DNA of 64,000 nucleotides from NORP259 sp041398705 (GTDB lineage: Bacteria > Planctomycetota > UBA1135 > GCA-002686595). Of this stretch, positions 28,764-37,874 are shown in pieces; the first letter of the stretch is position 1, and every line of letters begins with the position of its first letter. The DNA lies in NCBI GenBank assembly GCA_041398705.1, contig JAWKUI010000003.1, forward strand, positions 310,001 through 374,000, given 5' to 3'. The translations under genes and the position numbers were made by a program. The notes under the pieces were generated by a model, which was not told where the DNA came from, ran no database searches, and saw only the letters and a list, made by a program, of their open reading frames with translations.

Positions 28764-30578
28764 ATGATCGCCCCCAGCCGTGTGTTGCGTTGTGTCGTGC
28801 TCCTGTGCGTGTTGACCGCTTGCCAGGCCTTCTCCGGCGGTAGCGCGGACCAACGCCTGCGCAAGCTGGTGGAGTCCGAATTCGACTGGCACCTGCACGA
28901 GAGTCCGACCTGGATGACCCACCTCGGCATGCCCGACCGCATGGGGGAGTGGGGCGACCGCAGCGAGGAACAGGAACAGAAGCAACGCGACCGGCGGCAG
29001 GAGGCCCTGGGCCGGCTGCGATCGGAGATCAACTACGACGCCCTTTCGCCCTCCGGAAAACTCGACTATCGGCTGTACGAACGCCAGCTGCTGCGCGATC
29101 TCGAAGGGTTTCAATGGCGCTTGCACAGCTATCCGGTCAACCAAATGCACGGTGAGCACCTCGAGGGGCCGAATCTGCTGCTCAACGTGCACGCGGTGAG
29201 CAATGTGGAACAGGCCGAGGCCTACGTGCAGCGCTTGGAGGGTTTGCCCGGGTTTCTCGTGCAGGTCGGCGAGCGCGTCGATCAGCGCATGGAGAAGGGC
29301 GTCATGCCCCCGCGGTTCGTGCTCGACCAGGTGATCCAGGATTGCCGCAACGTGATCGCCGGTACGCCGATCGATGCGACCGGGGGCGCGAATGTGATGT
29401 GGGCCGACTTGGGCAGCAAGCTGGACGGTTTGGAGGGCCTCGATCCCGCCACCCGGACCGCGCTGGAACGGCGGGCCGAGCGGGCTTTGGTCCAGGGCAT
29501 CGCGCCGGCCTACCGCCAGCTGATCACGCGCCTCGAAGGCTGCAAGCAGCAGACCGACGACCGCGCGGGCATCTGGAAGTTGCCCCAGGGCGAGGAATAC
29601 TACGCCTTCCTGCTGCGCAAGTTCACGGACACCGATTGGGATGCGGACACGGTGCACGCCTTGGGCCTGGCCCAGGTGCGGCGCATCCATGGCGAGATGG
29701 AGGCGATCCGCCAGCAGGTCGGTTTCGAAGGGGATCTGCAGGCCTTTTTCGCTTGGTTGCGCACGGCGCCCGAACAGTTCTATCCAAACGACGATGCCGG
29801 CAAGGCCGCGTACCTGGCGGAGGCCACGCGCCTGATCGACACGATGCGCAGCCGCCTGCCCGAGGTCTTCGGCGTGTTGCCGAAGGCGGACATCGAGGTA
29901 TGCGCGGTCGAAGCCTGGCGCGAGAAGTCGGCGGGCAAGGCTTTCTACAACTCAGGCACACCCGACGGCAGCCGTCCGGGCCGGTACTACGCGAACCTGT
30001 ACGACATGGCCAACATGCCCAAGTACCAGATGGAGGCCCTGGCCTACCACGAGGGCATTCCCGGGCACCATATGCAGATCTCGATCGCGCAGGAGCTCGA
30101 AGACCTGCCGCGCTTCCGGCGCTTCGGCGGCTACACGGCCTACGTCGAGGGCTGGGGTTTGTATAGCGAGTGGCTGCCGAAGCAGATGGGCTTTTACGCC
30201 GATCCGTACTCGGATTTTGGGCGATTGGCCATGGAGCTGTGGCGCGCCTGCCGACTCGTGGTGGACACCGGCCTGCACCACAAACACTGGACCCGCGAGC
30301 AGGCGATCGACTACCTGGTGCAGAATACGCCCAACCCAGAGGATGACTGCCGCAAGGCGATCGAGCGCTACATCGTGATGCCGGGGCAGGCTACGGCGTA
30401 CATGGTGGGCATGCTGAAGTTGCGCGAACTGCGCGCCTTGGCGGAAAACCAACTCGGCGAGCGCTTCGATGTGCGCGGGTTCCACGACGTGGTGCTGCGC
30501 GCCGGGGCCTTGCCCCTCGATGTGCTGGAAGAAGAAGTGCGGGCCTGGATCGCCGAGCGGGGCGGCGCGGGCGCGTGA
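28764..30578 (+). CDS. DUF885 family lipoprotein, putative zinc metallopeptidase
   Basis: 604 residues with a lipoprotein signal (VVLLCVLTACQAF; lipobox LTAC near residue 20), so it should be lipid-anchored. The DUF885 (PF05960) core shows ALAYHEGIPGHHMQ near residue 427, a zinc-binding His-Glu motif of HExxxxHH type, followed about 35 residues later by YVEGWGLYSEW, the probable Glu ligand. Other family landmarks are MPPRFVLDQVIQD, YYANLYDMANMPKYQMEAL and CRKAIERYIVMPGQATAYM. Members are inferred peptidases with few characterised examples. The last codon overlaps the GTG start of the decarboxylase gene (30575-30578), suggesting one transcript, although the products act in different compartments. 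Confidence 0.88.
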   Translation: MIAPSRVLRCVVLLCVLTACQAFSGGSADQRLRKLVESEFDWHLHESPTWMTHLGMPDRMGEWGDRSEEQEQKQRDRRQEALGRLRSEINYDALSPSGKLDYRLYERQLLRDLEGFQWRLHSYPVNQMHGEHLEGPNLLLNVHAVSNVEQAEAYVQRLEGLPGFLVQVGERVDQRMEKGVMPPRFVLDQVIQDCRNVIAGTPIDATGGANVMWADLGSKLDGLEGLDPATRTALERRAERALVQGIAPAYRQLITRLEGCKQQTDDRAGIWKLPQGEEYYAFLLRKFTDTDWDADTVHALGLAQVRRIHGEMEAIRQQVGFEGDLQAFFAWLRTAPEQFYPNDDAGKAAYLAEATRLIDTMRSRLPEVFGVLPKADIEVCAVEAWREKSAGKAFYNSGTPDGSRPGRYYANLYDMANMPKYQMEALAYHEGIPGHHMQISIAQELEDLPRFRRFGGYTAYVEGWGLYSEWLPKQMGFYADPYSDFGRLAMELWRACRLVVDTGLHHKHWTREQAIDYLVQNTPNPEDDCRKAIERYIVMPGQATAYMVGMLKLRELRALAENQLGERFDVRGFHDVVLRAGALPLDVLEEEVRAWIAERGGAGA

Positions 30579-32032
30579 GCGAGGGATCGGCACCCTGGCA
30601 CGCCGCCTATGACCCCGAAGCCTTCCGGCGACTGGGGCACCAGGCGGTGGACGACCTGGCCGACTACCTCGGTCGCGCCCTCAGCGGAGAAGCCATGCCC
30701 GTGCTCGGCGCCGCTTCGTTCGGTGCGGTGGAAGCCGCCTTTCAGCCCGAAGCGGGGGCCGGACACGAACGAGGGTTCTGGCGCGACTTGCTGCAACATG
30801 CCCACCACCTGCATCACCCCGGCTACATCGGCCACCAGGTGGCGCCGATCGTGCCGGCGGCGGCGCTCGTCGAAATGGTCTCCACCATGCTCAACAACGG
30901 CATGGCGATCTGGGAGATGGGGCCGGCGAACACGGCCTGCGAGAAGCGCATGGTGCAGATCCTGGCGCAGCAGGTCGGTTGGTCAAGCGGCGCGGATGGC
31001 GTGCTGACCCATGGCGGTTCGCTGGGCAATCTGACGGCGTTGCTGGCGGCGCGGCAGGCCCGGGCGCAGGGGGACGCGTGGAGCGACGGGCAGACCCGGC
31101 CCGGGACGTTCCTCGCGTCCGCGCAGAATCACTACAGCATCGACCGCGCGGTGCGCATCATGGGCATGGGGGCGCAGGGCGTGACCCAGGTGGCCTGCGA
31201 CCGGCGCCACCGGCTCGATCCCGCTGATCTACCGCGCGCCCTGGAGGCGGCGCGCGCGGCTGGGCGCGAGGTCCTGGGGGTGGTGGCCTGCGCGGGCACC
31301 ACGGCCACGGGGTCCTTTGATCCGTTGCCCGCCATTGCCGATTTCTGCGAAGCCCACGGACTCTGGTTGCACGTCGACGGAGCCCACGGCGCTTCGTTCC
31401 TGCTCGATGCCGGGCTCCGGAGCCGCCTCGCCGGCATCGAACGGGCCGACTCGGTGGTGTGGGACTTGCACAAGATGATGTTGGCGCCGCCGCTCATCAC
31501 CGCGGTGCTCTTCCGGGATGGCGCGCACAGCCACGGGACCTTCGTGCAGAAGGCGAGTTACCTGTTTTCGGAGGGCGAACCCTGCTCGCCGGACATCGGC
31601 CGCCGCACGGTGGAGTGCACCAAACGCGCGCTGGGGGCCACGGCCTATTTCCTTTGGCAGACCCTGGGCCCGGAGTTCCTAGCCGGGTACATGCGTTCGA
31701 TGGTGCAACTCGCCCAGGATTTTGCCGCCGATATCCAGGCGCACGAGCAATTCGAACTCGCGGTCGAGCCCGAGGCGAACATCGTGTGTTTCCGGCGCCG
31801 CTTTGCGGGGGCTCTGGAGCGCCAGAACGCCCTGCAGGCGGAACTGCGCCGGCGCACGGTGGCGCGCGGCGACTTCTACCTCGTGCAAACGAAACTCGAC
31901 GAGACGCTGTACCTGCGCACGACGCTGATCCATCCGGGGACGGATCGTTTGCGCTTACGGCGGCTGTTGGAAGAGTTGGCGCGGGAGCCCGTCGAGTCGA
32001 CACCCGCGCCCGATGCGACTACTTGCGGCTGA
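30575..32032 (+). CDS. PLP-dependent group II decarboxylase
   Basis: 485 residues, starting at a GTG that overlaps the DUF885 stop. It belongs to the aspartate/glutamate/aromatic amino-acid decarboxylase fold (fold type I). Visible marks: HHPGYIGHQVAPIVPAAAL near residue 88, GVLTHGGSLGNLTALLAARQ (phosphate-binding region), SAQNHYSIDRAVRIMGMG, WLHVDGAHGAS (Asp that contacts the pyridine N, then the His/Ala motif) and WDLHKMM with the Schiff-base Lys. The substrate (aspartate, glutamate, DOPA/tryptophan or diaminobutyrate) cannot be set from sequence. Cytoplasmic. Its 3' end overlaps the convergent glutathione peroxidase gene by 14 bp. Confidence 0.88.
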   Translation: MSEGSAPWHAAYDPEAFRRLGHQAVDDLADYLGRALSGEAMPVLGAASFGAVEAAFQPEAGAGHERGFWRDLLQHAHHLHHPGYIGHQVAPIVPAAALVEMVSTMLNNGMAIWEMGPANTACEKRMVQILAQQVGWSSGADGVLTHGGSLGNLTALLAARQARAQGDAWSDGQTRPGTFLASAQNHYSIDRAVRIMGMGAQGVTQVACDRRHRLDPADLPRALEAARAAGREVLGVVACAGTTATGSFDPLPAIADFCEAHGLWLHVDGAHGASFLLDAGLRSRLAGIERADSVVWDLHKMMLAPPLITAVLFRDGAHSHGTFVQKASYLFSEGEPCSPDIGRRTVECTKRALGATAYFLWQTLGPEFLAGYMRSMVQLAQDFAADIQAHEQFELAVEPEANIVCFRRRFAGALERQNALQAELRRRTVARGDFYLVQTKLDETLYLRTTLIHPGTDRLRLRRLLEELAREPVESTPAPDATTCG

Positions 32033-32591
32033 GCGCCGCTTCGATGGCGCCGATGAGTTCCGGCGCTTCGGGGGCGACGCGGGTGCCGAAGAAGGCAAGC
32101 ACAGTACCATCGCGGGCAACCAGGTACTTGCCGAAGTTCCAGCTCGGCAGGGAACCGGTGGCCCCGCCGAGCAGAGCGTAGACAGGACTCTGTTGTTCGC
32201 CGGATACGTGCACTTTCTCGAAGAGCGGGAAGGTCACGCCATACTCCTGGGTGCAGAAGGTGCGGATCTCGGCGGCGGTACCGGGTTCCTGTTCGCGGAA
32301 GTCGTTGCAGGGGAAACCGAGCACGGTGAATCCCTGGCCCTGATACTTCTCCTGCAACGTTTGCAGGCCCTCGTATTGAGGGGTGAAACCACACTTGCTA
32401 GCGGTGTTGACCACCAAGGCGACCTGGCCTTGGTATTGAGCGAGGTCGACACTCTGGCCTTCGAGGTCGTGTACCGAGAGTGCGTACAGCCCCGCTGTCG
32501 GGGTGTTCTGCGGCACGGCATTGCCGTTGCCGAAGGTGCAGCCGGGAAGGCTCAGAAGGGGAGCGAAGAGGGCAAAGAGGAGGCGTTTCAT
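32019..32591 (-). CDS. Glutathione-peroxidase-family thiol peroxidase
   Basis: 190 residues. The N-terminus (MKRLLFALFAPLLSLPGC) looks like a lipoprotein signal peptide, so the enzyme is probably exported and membrane-anchored. The active-site motif is VNTASKCGFTPQYEGLQ with Cys rather than selenocysteine at the peroxidatic position (about 66), then LGFPCNDFREQEPG with the second conserved Cys, and WNFGKYLVARDG with the catalytic Trp-Asn. This Cys-type group usually reduces hydroperoxides with thioredoxin or another thiol donor rather than glutathione. The start is the ATG at 32591, six codons inside the longest open frame, chosen for the signal peptide. Confidence 0.92.
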   Translation of the reverse strand: MKRLLFALFAPLLSLPGCTFGNGNAVPQNTPTAGLYALSVHDLEGQSVDLAQYQGQVALVVNTASKCGFTPQYEGLQTLQEKYQGQGFTVLGFPCNDFREQEPGTAAEIRTFCTQEYGVTFPLFEKVHVSGEQQSPVYALLGGATGSLPSWNFGKYLVARDGTVLAFFGTRVAPEAPELIGAIEAALSRK

Positions 32592-32666
32592 GGCCACATC
32601 TTCGCACATGACGCGGCTTTCGATGCAGGGGCGCCGGCAAAAAGTCGGGGCGAGGCCCGGCTGGAT

Positions 32667-32951
32667 TCACTCGGCGGACAGGATTGGACCTTGGGCCAGG
32701 GGTTGCCCCGACGGGCCCTGGGTGGACGGCGTGGTGGGGCACTCGACCAGAACCAGCGGGGTGAATTGGTCGAAGTGGATGGTGGCGTCCAGGCTCTGCG
32801 CGTCGCCGCCGGAGGTTCCGGAGCTGGCGCGGCAGGACGCAAGCAGCATGCTGGCGGCGAGGGCGAGGCCGAGGGATCCGAAGCGGGTGCGGCGCAGGGG
32901 GCCGGGGCCTTGGAACTTACCGGAATTGTACGTCGATTGGGTGCTCTGCAT
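32667..32951 (-). CDS. Small lipoprotein, 94 residues
   Basis: The start is set at MQSTQSTYNSGKFQGPGP (ATG 32951). A hydrophobic run SLGLALAASMLLASC gives a clear lipobox (LASC) at about residue 42, after an unusually long charged N-terminus (PLRRTRFG). The mature part is short: SGGDAQSLDATIHFDQFTPL and then a Pro/Thr/Gly-rich tail. No family is recognised. It lies 76 bp upstream of the peroxidase on the same strand and could be co-transcribed with it. Moderately sure it is real, because the lipobox is good; the length is small enough to leave doubt. Confidence 0.55.
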   Translation of the reverse strand: MQSTQSTYNSGKFQGPGPLRRTRFGSLGLALAASMLLASCRASSGTSGGDAQSLDATIHFDQFTPLVLVECPTTPSTQGPSGQPLAQGPILSAE

Positions 32952-33056
32952 GGGAGGTCCTGTGTGGGATGGACTGCCCCTGCTAACGGTTCGCGCCCCG
33001 GGATCTGTGGGGGAATTCCCGCAAATTTTCGCCGATTGACCGCAATGCATCGCCGT

Positions 33057-33956
33057 TCAGGCACGTTCAGCAATGCGTTGCAGAATCCTTTGCAGAGCGT
33101 TTGCGAAATGCATACCCATGTGCGGCCCCTGCTCGGGGTACAGGTAGGGCTCGATCAGCTCGAGCTCCATCAGCCGCCAGGTATTCCCGTCGCGCATCAA
33201 ATCCACCCGCGCATAGAGCAGGGGGCCGGCGGTGGCTTCGAGCACCTGGCGCGCGACGGCGCGCATGTCGGCGGGGGGATCGACGGCGACTTCGCGGGCA
33301 CCGTAGATCGATTGCACCCGGTAGTCCCCCGGCGCCGGCCGCTTCTGGGCGCAGTGGGAGAAAACCCCGTCGAAGTACACGAGCGAGAACTCCCCTTCGT
33401 CGCACGCGCGCGGCAGGAAGGGTTGCACCATGCAAGTGCCGGGCGGCAGGCGATCGGGGCTGGGCCAAGGAGCGCCCTTGCGCACGCGTTCCTGGCGCCA
33501 GGCGCCGGCGCCCACCTGGGGCTTGATCACGATCTCGTCGCAGCCGAGGGTTTCGAAGGCGTCTTGCAGGCTCGCTTCGGTCGCGTCCTCGCGCCAAAGC
33601 GTGGGCACCACCGGCACGCCGCGCTGTTCCAGTTCGCGCAGATAGGACTTGTGGCTGTTCCAGGCGATCGTGCGCAAGGGATTCAAGAGCACCCCGCGGC
33701 GGTCGAGCTCCGCCAGCCGTTCGAGAAACTCCCCGTGCCGCTCCGCGTAGTCCCAGGTGGTGCCGACCACGTACGCGTCAAAAGCCTCCGTCAGGACTTC
33801 CGGCCCATCCCAGACCATCGGCTCGATCTGCAAACCCGCCGCTTCGCAAGCGGGCTGCAGGGCGTTCCACTCCAGGTCGAACTCCCAGTGGTCCTCCCTG
33901 CGGTCCGGGGCATCGGGCAGCATGCACCCGGCGGTCAAGAACGCGATTCGCGGCAT
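33057..33956 (-). CDS. RimK/glutathione-synthetase-like ATP-grasp ligase
   Basis: 299 residues from MPRIAFLTAG (ATG 33956). Near the N-terminus DAYVVGTTWDYAERHGEFLE and NPLRTIAWNSHKSYLRELE resemble the opening part of ATP-grasp proteins related to glutathione synthetase and to DcsG of D-cycloserine biosynthesis. Later segments fit the ATP-grasp core: EIVIKPQVGAGAWRQERV (Lys/Gly loop), CMVQPFLPRACDEGEFSLVY and LMELELIEPYLYPEQG (Mg-binding Glu). The enzyme would join a carboxylate to an amine using ATP. Substrates cannot be read, and no biosynthetic cluster surrounds it. Cytoplasmic. Confidence 0.82.
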   Translation of the reverse strand: MPRIAFLTAGCMLPDAPDRREDHWEFDLEWNALQPACEAAGLQIEPMVWDGPEVLTEAFDAYVVGTTWDYAERHGEFLERLAELDRRGVLLNPLRTIAWNSHKSYLRELEQRGVPVVPTLWREDATEASLQDAFETLGCDEIVIKPQVGAGAWRQERVRKGAPWPSPDRLPPGTCMVQPFLPRACDEGEFSLVYFDGVFSHCAQKRPAPGDYRVQSIYGAREVAVDPPADMRAVARQVLEATAGPLLYARVDLMRDGNTWRLMELELIEPYLYPEQGPHMGMHFANALQRILQRIAERA

Positions 33957-34215
33957 GGGCGCATGGTACCGGCGGGGGAATCCGCCCGTTCGCCAGCCCT
34001 GCACTCGCGCCCGGTCGGGTGTCACGAGCGGTCCGCCCCTTGGCCCGCATTGAGAACCCGGGTGCAAACTCCGCCGGAATCGGGCGGGGGTCCCTTACGG
34101 TGGACCCAAGGCCCCGAGCACCCCCGCCTCTGCGTTACACTACCGGCCTCGCGGACTACTCCGCAGGCCCGGCCCCGCTCTCCCTTGTTTTCGGCCCACG
34201 ATTCGCCGCTCCGCC

Positions 34216-35220
34216 ATGGTTGACCTGACTCCTGCTTCCCAATTCACCGAGACCGAGGCCTTCCTGGACGCCATCCGCAAGCGGGTGGGGCGCGTCGTGG
34301 TCGGCCAGGACGTGGTGGTGGAGCGCCTCCTGATCGCCCTGCTCACCGGGGGTCACCTGCTGCTCGAAGGGGTGCCCGGTCTGGCGAAGACCCTGCTGGT
34401 CGCGGCGGTTTCGAAAACCGTGCACCTGGAGTTCTCGCGCATCCAGTTCACGATCGACCTGCTGCCCTCCGACATCCTGGGCAGCGAGATCCTCGACCAG
34501 CGCAGCCACGAGTTCCGCACGCACAAGGGACCGATCTTCACCAACCTGCTGCTCGCCGACGAGATCAACCGCGCCGCGCCGAAGGTGCAAAGCGCGTTGC
34601 TCGAAGCCATGCAGGAGCGCAAGGTCACGATCGGCAACCAGACCTACAAGCTGCCCGCGCCGTTCCTCGTGATCGCGACCCAGAACCCGGTCGAACAGGC
34701 GGGTACCTTCGAACTTCCCGAAGCCCAGCTCGACCGTTTCATGCTGCTGCACCGCCTGCAGTATCCGTCGATCGAGGACGAGAAAGAGGTGCTGCGCCGC
34801 AACGCGGCCCTGGGCGTGCGCCGGGACGCGGACGGGGGCTCGGTGGTGCACACCGAGTTCGACATGCTCGAAGACGAGCCGGTGGGCGGTAAGGCCGAGA
34901 TCGCGCGCGCGATGGAGGACGTCGGCCGCGTGCACGTGTCCGAGACCTTCCTCGAGCACGTGGTGCACATCGTCGACCGCACCCGCCGCCACCCCGACCT
35001 GGAACTCGGCGCCTCGCCCCGTGCCGGCATCGCGCTGGTCAAAGCCTCCCGCGCCCGCGCGCTCATCCATGGCCGTCACTACGTGGTGCCCGAGGACTTG
35101 TACGCCCTGTCCGAGGACGTGATCCTGCACCGCATCCGGCCCACCTACGAAGCCCTCGCCGAAGGCCGCACGAACCAGGCCATCCTCGCGGAGATCCTGA
35201 ACGAATCGGGACGCGGCTGA
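34216..35220 (+). CDS. MoxR-family AAA+ ATPase
   Basis: 334 residues, cytoplasmic, first gene of a compact operon. AAA+ elements: Walker A GVPGLAKT (about residue 56), Walker B LLADEINRA (about 113), sensor I IATQNP, and QLDRFMLL with the Arg finger region. The C-terminal lid contains SPRAGIALVKASRARAL, standard for MoxR. These ATPases act as chaperones that insert cofactors or mature VWA-domain partners. Here the next gene encodes DUF58 and two VWA genes follow, the canonical MoxR-Bat type arrangement. It ends 1 bp before the DUF58 start. Confidence 0.95.
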   Translation: MVDLTPASQFTETEAFLDAIRKRVGRVVVGQDVVVERLLIALLTGGHLLLEGVPGLAKTLLVAAVSKTVHLEFSRIQFTIDLLPSDILGSEILDQRSHEFRTHKGPIFTNLLLADEINRAAPKVQSALLEAMQERKVTIGNQTYKLPAPFLVIATQNPVEQAGTFELPEAQLDRFMLLHRLQYPSIEDEKEVLRRNAALGVRRDADGGSVVHTEFDMLEDEPVGGKAEIARAMEDVGRVHVSETFLEHVVHIVDRTRRHPDLELGASPRAGIALVKASRARALIHGRHYVVPEDLYALSEDVILHRIRPTYEALAEGRTNQAILAEILNESGRG

Positions 35221-35221
35221 G

Positions 35222-36145
35222 ATGGGGTGGTTCCGCACTTCCACGGATGGGCGTGGCGCACCGGCGCCCCGTCGGTCCCAGGCGGAGGGCTGGCTCGAAT
35301 CGATCGAGCCGCTCGATACCCGCCGTTACGTGCTCGCCGTGCGCAAGCTTGCGGACAGTTTGAGCCATGGCACCGACCGGTCGCGCTTCCTCGGATCGGG
35401 AGTCGAGTATGTGCAGTCGCGGCCGTACGTTTCCGGCGACCCGGTGCGCGCGATCGATTGGCGCGTGACGGCGCGTACGGGCCAAGTGCACATCAAGGAA
35501 TTCGAAGCCCCCAAGCGCCTTCCTGCGTGGATCCTGCTCGACACCTCGGCGTCGATGACGGTCTCTTCGACGCCCCGCAGCAAGTATGAACTTGCGACCT
35601 TCGTGGCGGGTGGGTTGGCTTTGGCCTGCCTCGATCGCGTCAGCCCCGTGGGGCTCTTGGGCACCGGGGATCGCGACATCCGCATCCGGCCGAGCTTGGC
35701 CAAGAACCAGGTCATGCAATGGATGATCCGGTTGCGGCGCTATCGGTTCGACGAGGGCACGACCCTGGCGCGCAAAGTCACCGAACTGCACTCGAGTCTG
35801 CACAGCCGGGCCCTGGTGATCGTGCTCAGCGACCTGCACGATCGCGACGGGGTGGCGGCGCTCAAGTTGATGGGGCAGGTGCACGACGTGGTGGCGATCC
35901 AGTTGCAGGATCCGGCCGAGGCGGGGTTGCCCGGGGCGGGCTTCCTGCGAGCCCAGGAAGCCGAAGGCGGCGCGGACTTCGTCACCAGCGGGCGCCGCGA
36001 GTGGATCGATCCGCTCGCGGTGCAGGGCGCCATGCGGCGCGCCGGAATCGATCACCTTCTGCTGCGCACTGATCGGCCGGTGGCGCAGCAGGTGCGGCAC
36101 TTCTTCGCCGGTCGCGGCCTCGTGCCGCGGGGGGGCAAGATATGA
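35222..36145 (+). CDS. DUF58 domain protein
   Basis: 307 residues. The DUF58 signature SRFLGSGVEYVQSRPYVSGD followed by VRAIDWRVTARTG (about residues 58-90) is clear, with IKEFEAPKRLPAWILLDTSA leading into a degenerate VWA-like fold (LLDTSASM). The first gene product is probably its ATPase partner, and the protein is likely soluble and associated with membrane-anchored VWA proteins encoded downstream. The stop overlaps the next start by 4 bp (36142-36145). No signal peptide. Confidence 0.92.
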   Translation: MGWFRTSTDGRGAPAPRRSQAEGWLESIEPLDTRRYVLAVRKLADSLSHGTDRSRFLGSGVEYVQSRPYVSGDPVRAIDWRVTARTGQVHIKEFEAPKRLPAWILLDTSASMTVSSTPRSKYELATFVAGGLALACLDRVSPVGLLGTGDRDIRIRPSLAKNQVMQWMIRLRRYRFDEGTTLARKVTELHSSLHSRALVIVLSDLHDRDGVAALKLMGQVHDVVAIQLQDPAEAGLPGAGFLRAQEAEGGADFVTSGRREWIDPLAVQGAMRRAGIDHLLLRTDRPVAQQVRHFFAGRGLVPRGGKI

Positions 36146-36945
36146 TCCTGCGGCTTTGGTTGTTGCTGTTGCTGGTCGCTTGCGGATTCGGCCAAGGGGA
36201 CGAGATCCTCGCCCGCACTTCGATCGGCATGCGACTCGTCCTGCGCGACGTGGTGCTTCCCGTGGAAGGCCTCGAGCCGGTGCCCGTGCACGATGCCGGC
36301 AAGGCGGATGCCCTGGTGCGCATCCTGGAGAGCGAGCGCCACGGGGAAGCGATGCGCTACACCTTCGAGGTCACGCCGTACGTGGCCGGTGCCTTCGATC
36401 TGCGCACGCATCTGCAGGGACCCGCCGGCGCGTCGGTCGAATTGCCGCCCCTCAACATCGAGGTGAGCGCGGTGCTGCCCCCCGGGCGTATGGAACCGGC
36501 GGCGCTCGAAGAGACCACCGGCCGGCGCTTCGGGGGCTACAAGAACCGCATGATCCTGGCGGGTATCCTCTGGATCATCGGCCTGATCATGATCCTCTAC
36601 CTCGGCCGGCAGACGAAACGCCGGGCGGAGCGGGCGGAGAACGCGCCGCCGCCGACGGTGGCGCAGCTCCTGCGTCCGTTGCTCGAGAAGGCCCATGCCG
36701 GCGACTTGCCCGATCGCGAACGGGCGGATCTGGAACGGCTACTGCTGCGTTTCTGGCGCGACCGGCGCGGACTCGCCGAGGTTTCGCCTGTGGCCGCCCT
36801 TGCGCGCCTGAAGCAGGACAAGGAAGCGGGCCCGTTGCTCGTCACCCTCGAAACCTGGCTGCATAGCCCGGGGCCGGCCCCTGAACCGGATTGGGCGGCG
36901 TTGCTGGCGCCCTATCAGAAGCCTGCGCAAGGGGGGCTCGCCTGA
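36142..36945 (+). CDS. Membrane protein of the MoxR/Bat operon, DUF4381-like
   Basis: 267 residues. An N-terminal hydrophobic signal with a possible lipobox (LLLLLVACGFG) leads to an extracytoplasmic beta domain (FEVTPYVAGAFDLRTHLQGP). A transmembrane helix at about residues 133-152 (RMILAGILWIIGLIMILYLG) is followed by a basic turn and a helical cytoplasmic tail of about 110 residues (LLEKAHAGDLPDRERADLER). This matches the layout of the BatD/DUF4381-type member found between DUF58 and the VWA genes in such operons. It overlaps its neighbours at both ends (4 bp and 1 bp). No catalytic motif is visible. Confidence 0.75.
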   Translation: MILRLWLLLLLVACGFGQGDEILARTSIGMRLVLRDVVLPVEGLEPVPVHDAGKADALVRILESERHGEAMRYTFEVTPYVAGAFDLRTHLQGPAGASVELPPLNIEVSAVLPPGRMEPAALEETTGRRFGGYKNRMILAGILWIIGLIMILYLGRQTKRRAERAENAPPPTVAQLLRPLLEKAHAGDLPDRERADLERLLLRFWRDRRGLAEVSPVAALARLKQDKEAGPLLVTLETWLHSPGPAPEPDWAALLAPYQKPAQGGLA

Positions 36946-37874
36946 TGGGCAGTTTGCACTTCGCGCAACCCTGGTACCTGCTCGGGCTGGTCGTGCCGGT
37001 GGCGATGCTCGTGTGGGTCTGGACCCGCAAGGGGCGACGCGTGGCCTTGCCGTTCGATCAGGGCAGCGTGAAAAAGGGCACCGGGCTGCGCGTGCTGTTG
37101 CAGTTGGGCGAAACCCTGGCGCCCCTGGCCCTCGCCGTTGGCGTGATCCTGGCCGCCGGACCCCAGACCCTCGATGCGCCCAAGACCAAACGCTCGCTGA
37201 CGAACATCCAGTTCTGCGTCGACATCTCGGGTTCGATGACCAGTTCGTTTGGCGAGGGCACGCGCTACGACGCGGCGATGAAGGCGATCAACAGCTTCCT
37301 CGACTATCGCCAAGGGGACGCCTTCGGCCTCAGCTTCTTCGGCAACAACGTGCTGCACTGGGTCCCGCTGACCAGTGATGTGTCGGCCTTCCGCTGCGCG
37401 CCGCCGTTCATGAACCCCTCCAACCGCGCCCTGCCGCCCTGGTTCGGGGGCACGTCGATCGGCAAGGCGCTCAAAGCCTGCCGGAACGTGCTCACCTCGC
37501 GCGAGGAGGGGGATCGCATGATTATCCTCGTTTCCGACGGGTATTCGTCCGACCTTGGTGAAGGCCAGGACATGGAGATCACCCGCATGCTGCGCGAGGA
37601 CGGCATCACTTTGTTCGCCGTGCACTGCGCCGAGGGCGACATCCCGGGTGAGGTGGTCAACATAGCCTCGGGCACCGGTGGGGAGATCTTCGCGGCGGGG
37701 GATTCCTCCGCCCTGGAGACCGTCTTCGCCCGCATCGATGCCATGAGCAAAGCGCGCCTGGAGAAAGTCGCCGCCGAATACATCGACCACTTCAAACCCT
37801 GGTGCATCGCCGGCGCCATTCTGCTCGGCATGCACGTGCTCCTGCAGATGTTCCTGAGGTACACGCCATGGTAG
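36945..37874 (+). CDS. BatA-like VWA-domain membrane protein
   Basis: 309 residues from MGSLHFAQPWYLLGL; the ATG overlaps the previous TGA by one base, and the longer open frame is rejected. Two N-terminal transmembrane helices (PWYLLGLVVPVAMLVWVW, LAPLALAVGVILAAG) and one C-terminal helix (WCIAGAILLGMHVLLQMFL) enclose a von Willebrand factor A domain with an intact MIDAS motif DISGSMTSS at about residue 88 and FGGTSIGKAL for the distal Thr. The domain would bind a divalent metal and a protein partner on the outer face. The next gene begins 7 bp before its stop. Confidence 0.92.
   Translation: MGSLHFAQPWYLLGLVVPVAMLVWVWTRKGRRVALPFDQGSVKKGTGLRVLLQLGETLAPLALAVGVILAAGPQTLDAPKTKRSLTNIQFCVDISGSMTSSFGEGTRYDAAMKAINSFLDYRQGDAFGLSFFGNNVLHWVPLTSDVSAFRCAPPFMNPSNRALPPWFGGTSIGKALKACRNVLTSREEGDRMIILVSDGYSSDLGEGQDMEITRMLREDGITLFAVHCAEGDIPGEVVNIASGTGGEIFAAGDSSALETVFARIDAMSKARLEKVAAEYIDHFKPWCIAGAILLGMHVLLQMFLRYTPW

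Noticed and set aside
32013..34223. 736-residue plus-strand ORF
   Set aside because: Runs antisense to glutathione peroxidase and the ATP-grasp gene; both have clear motifs.
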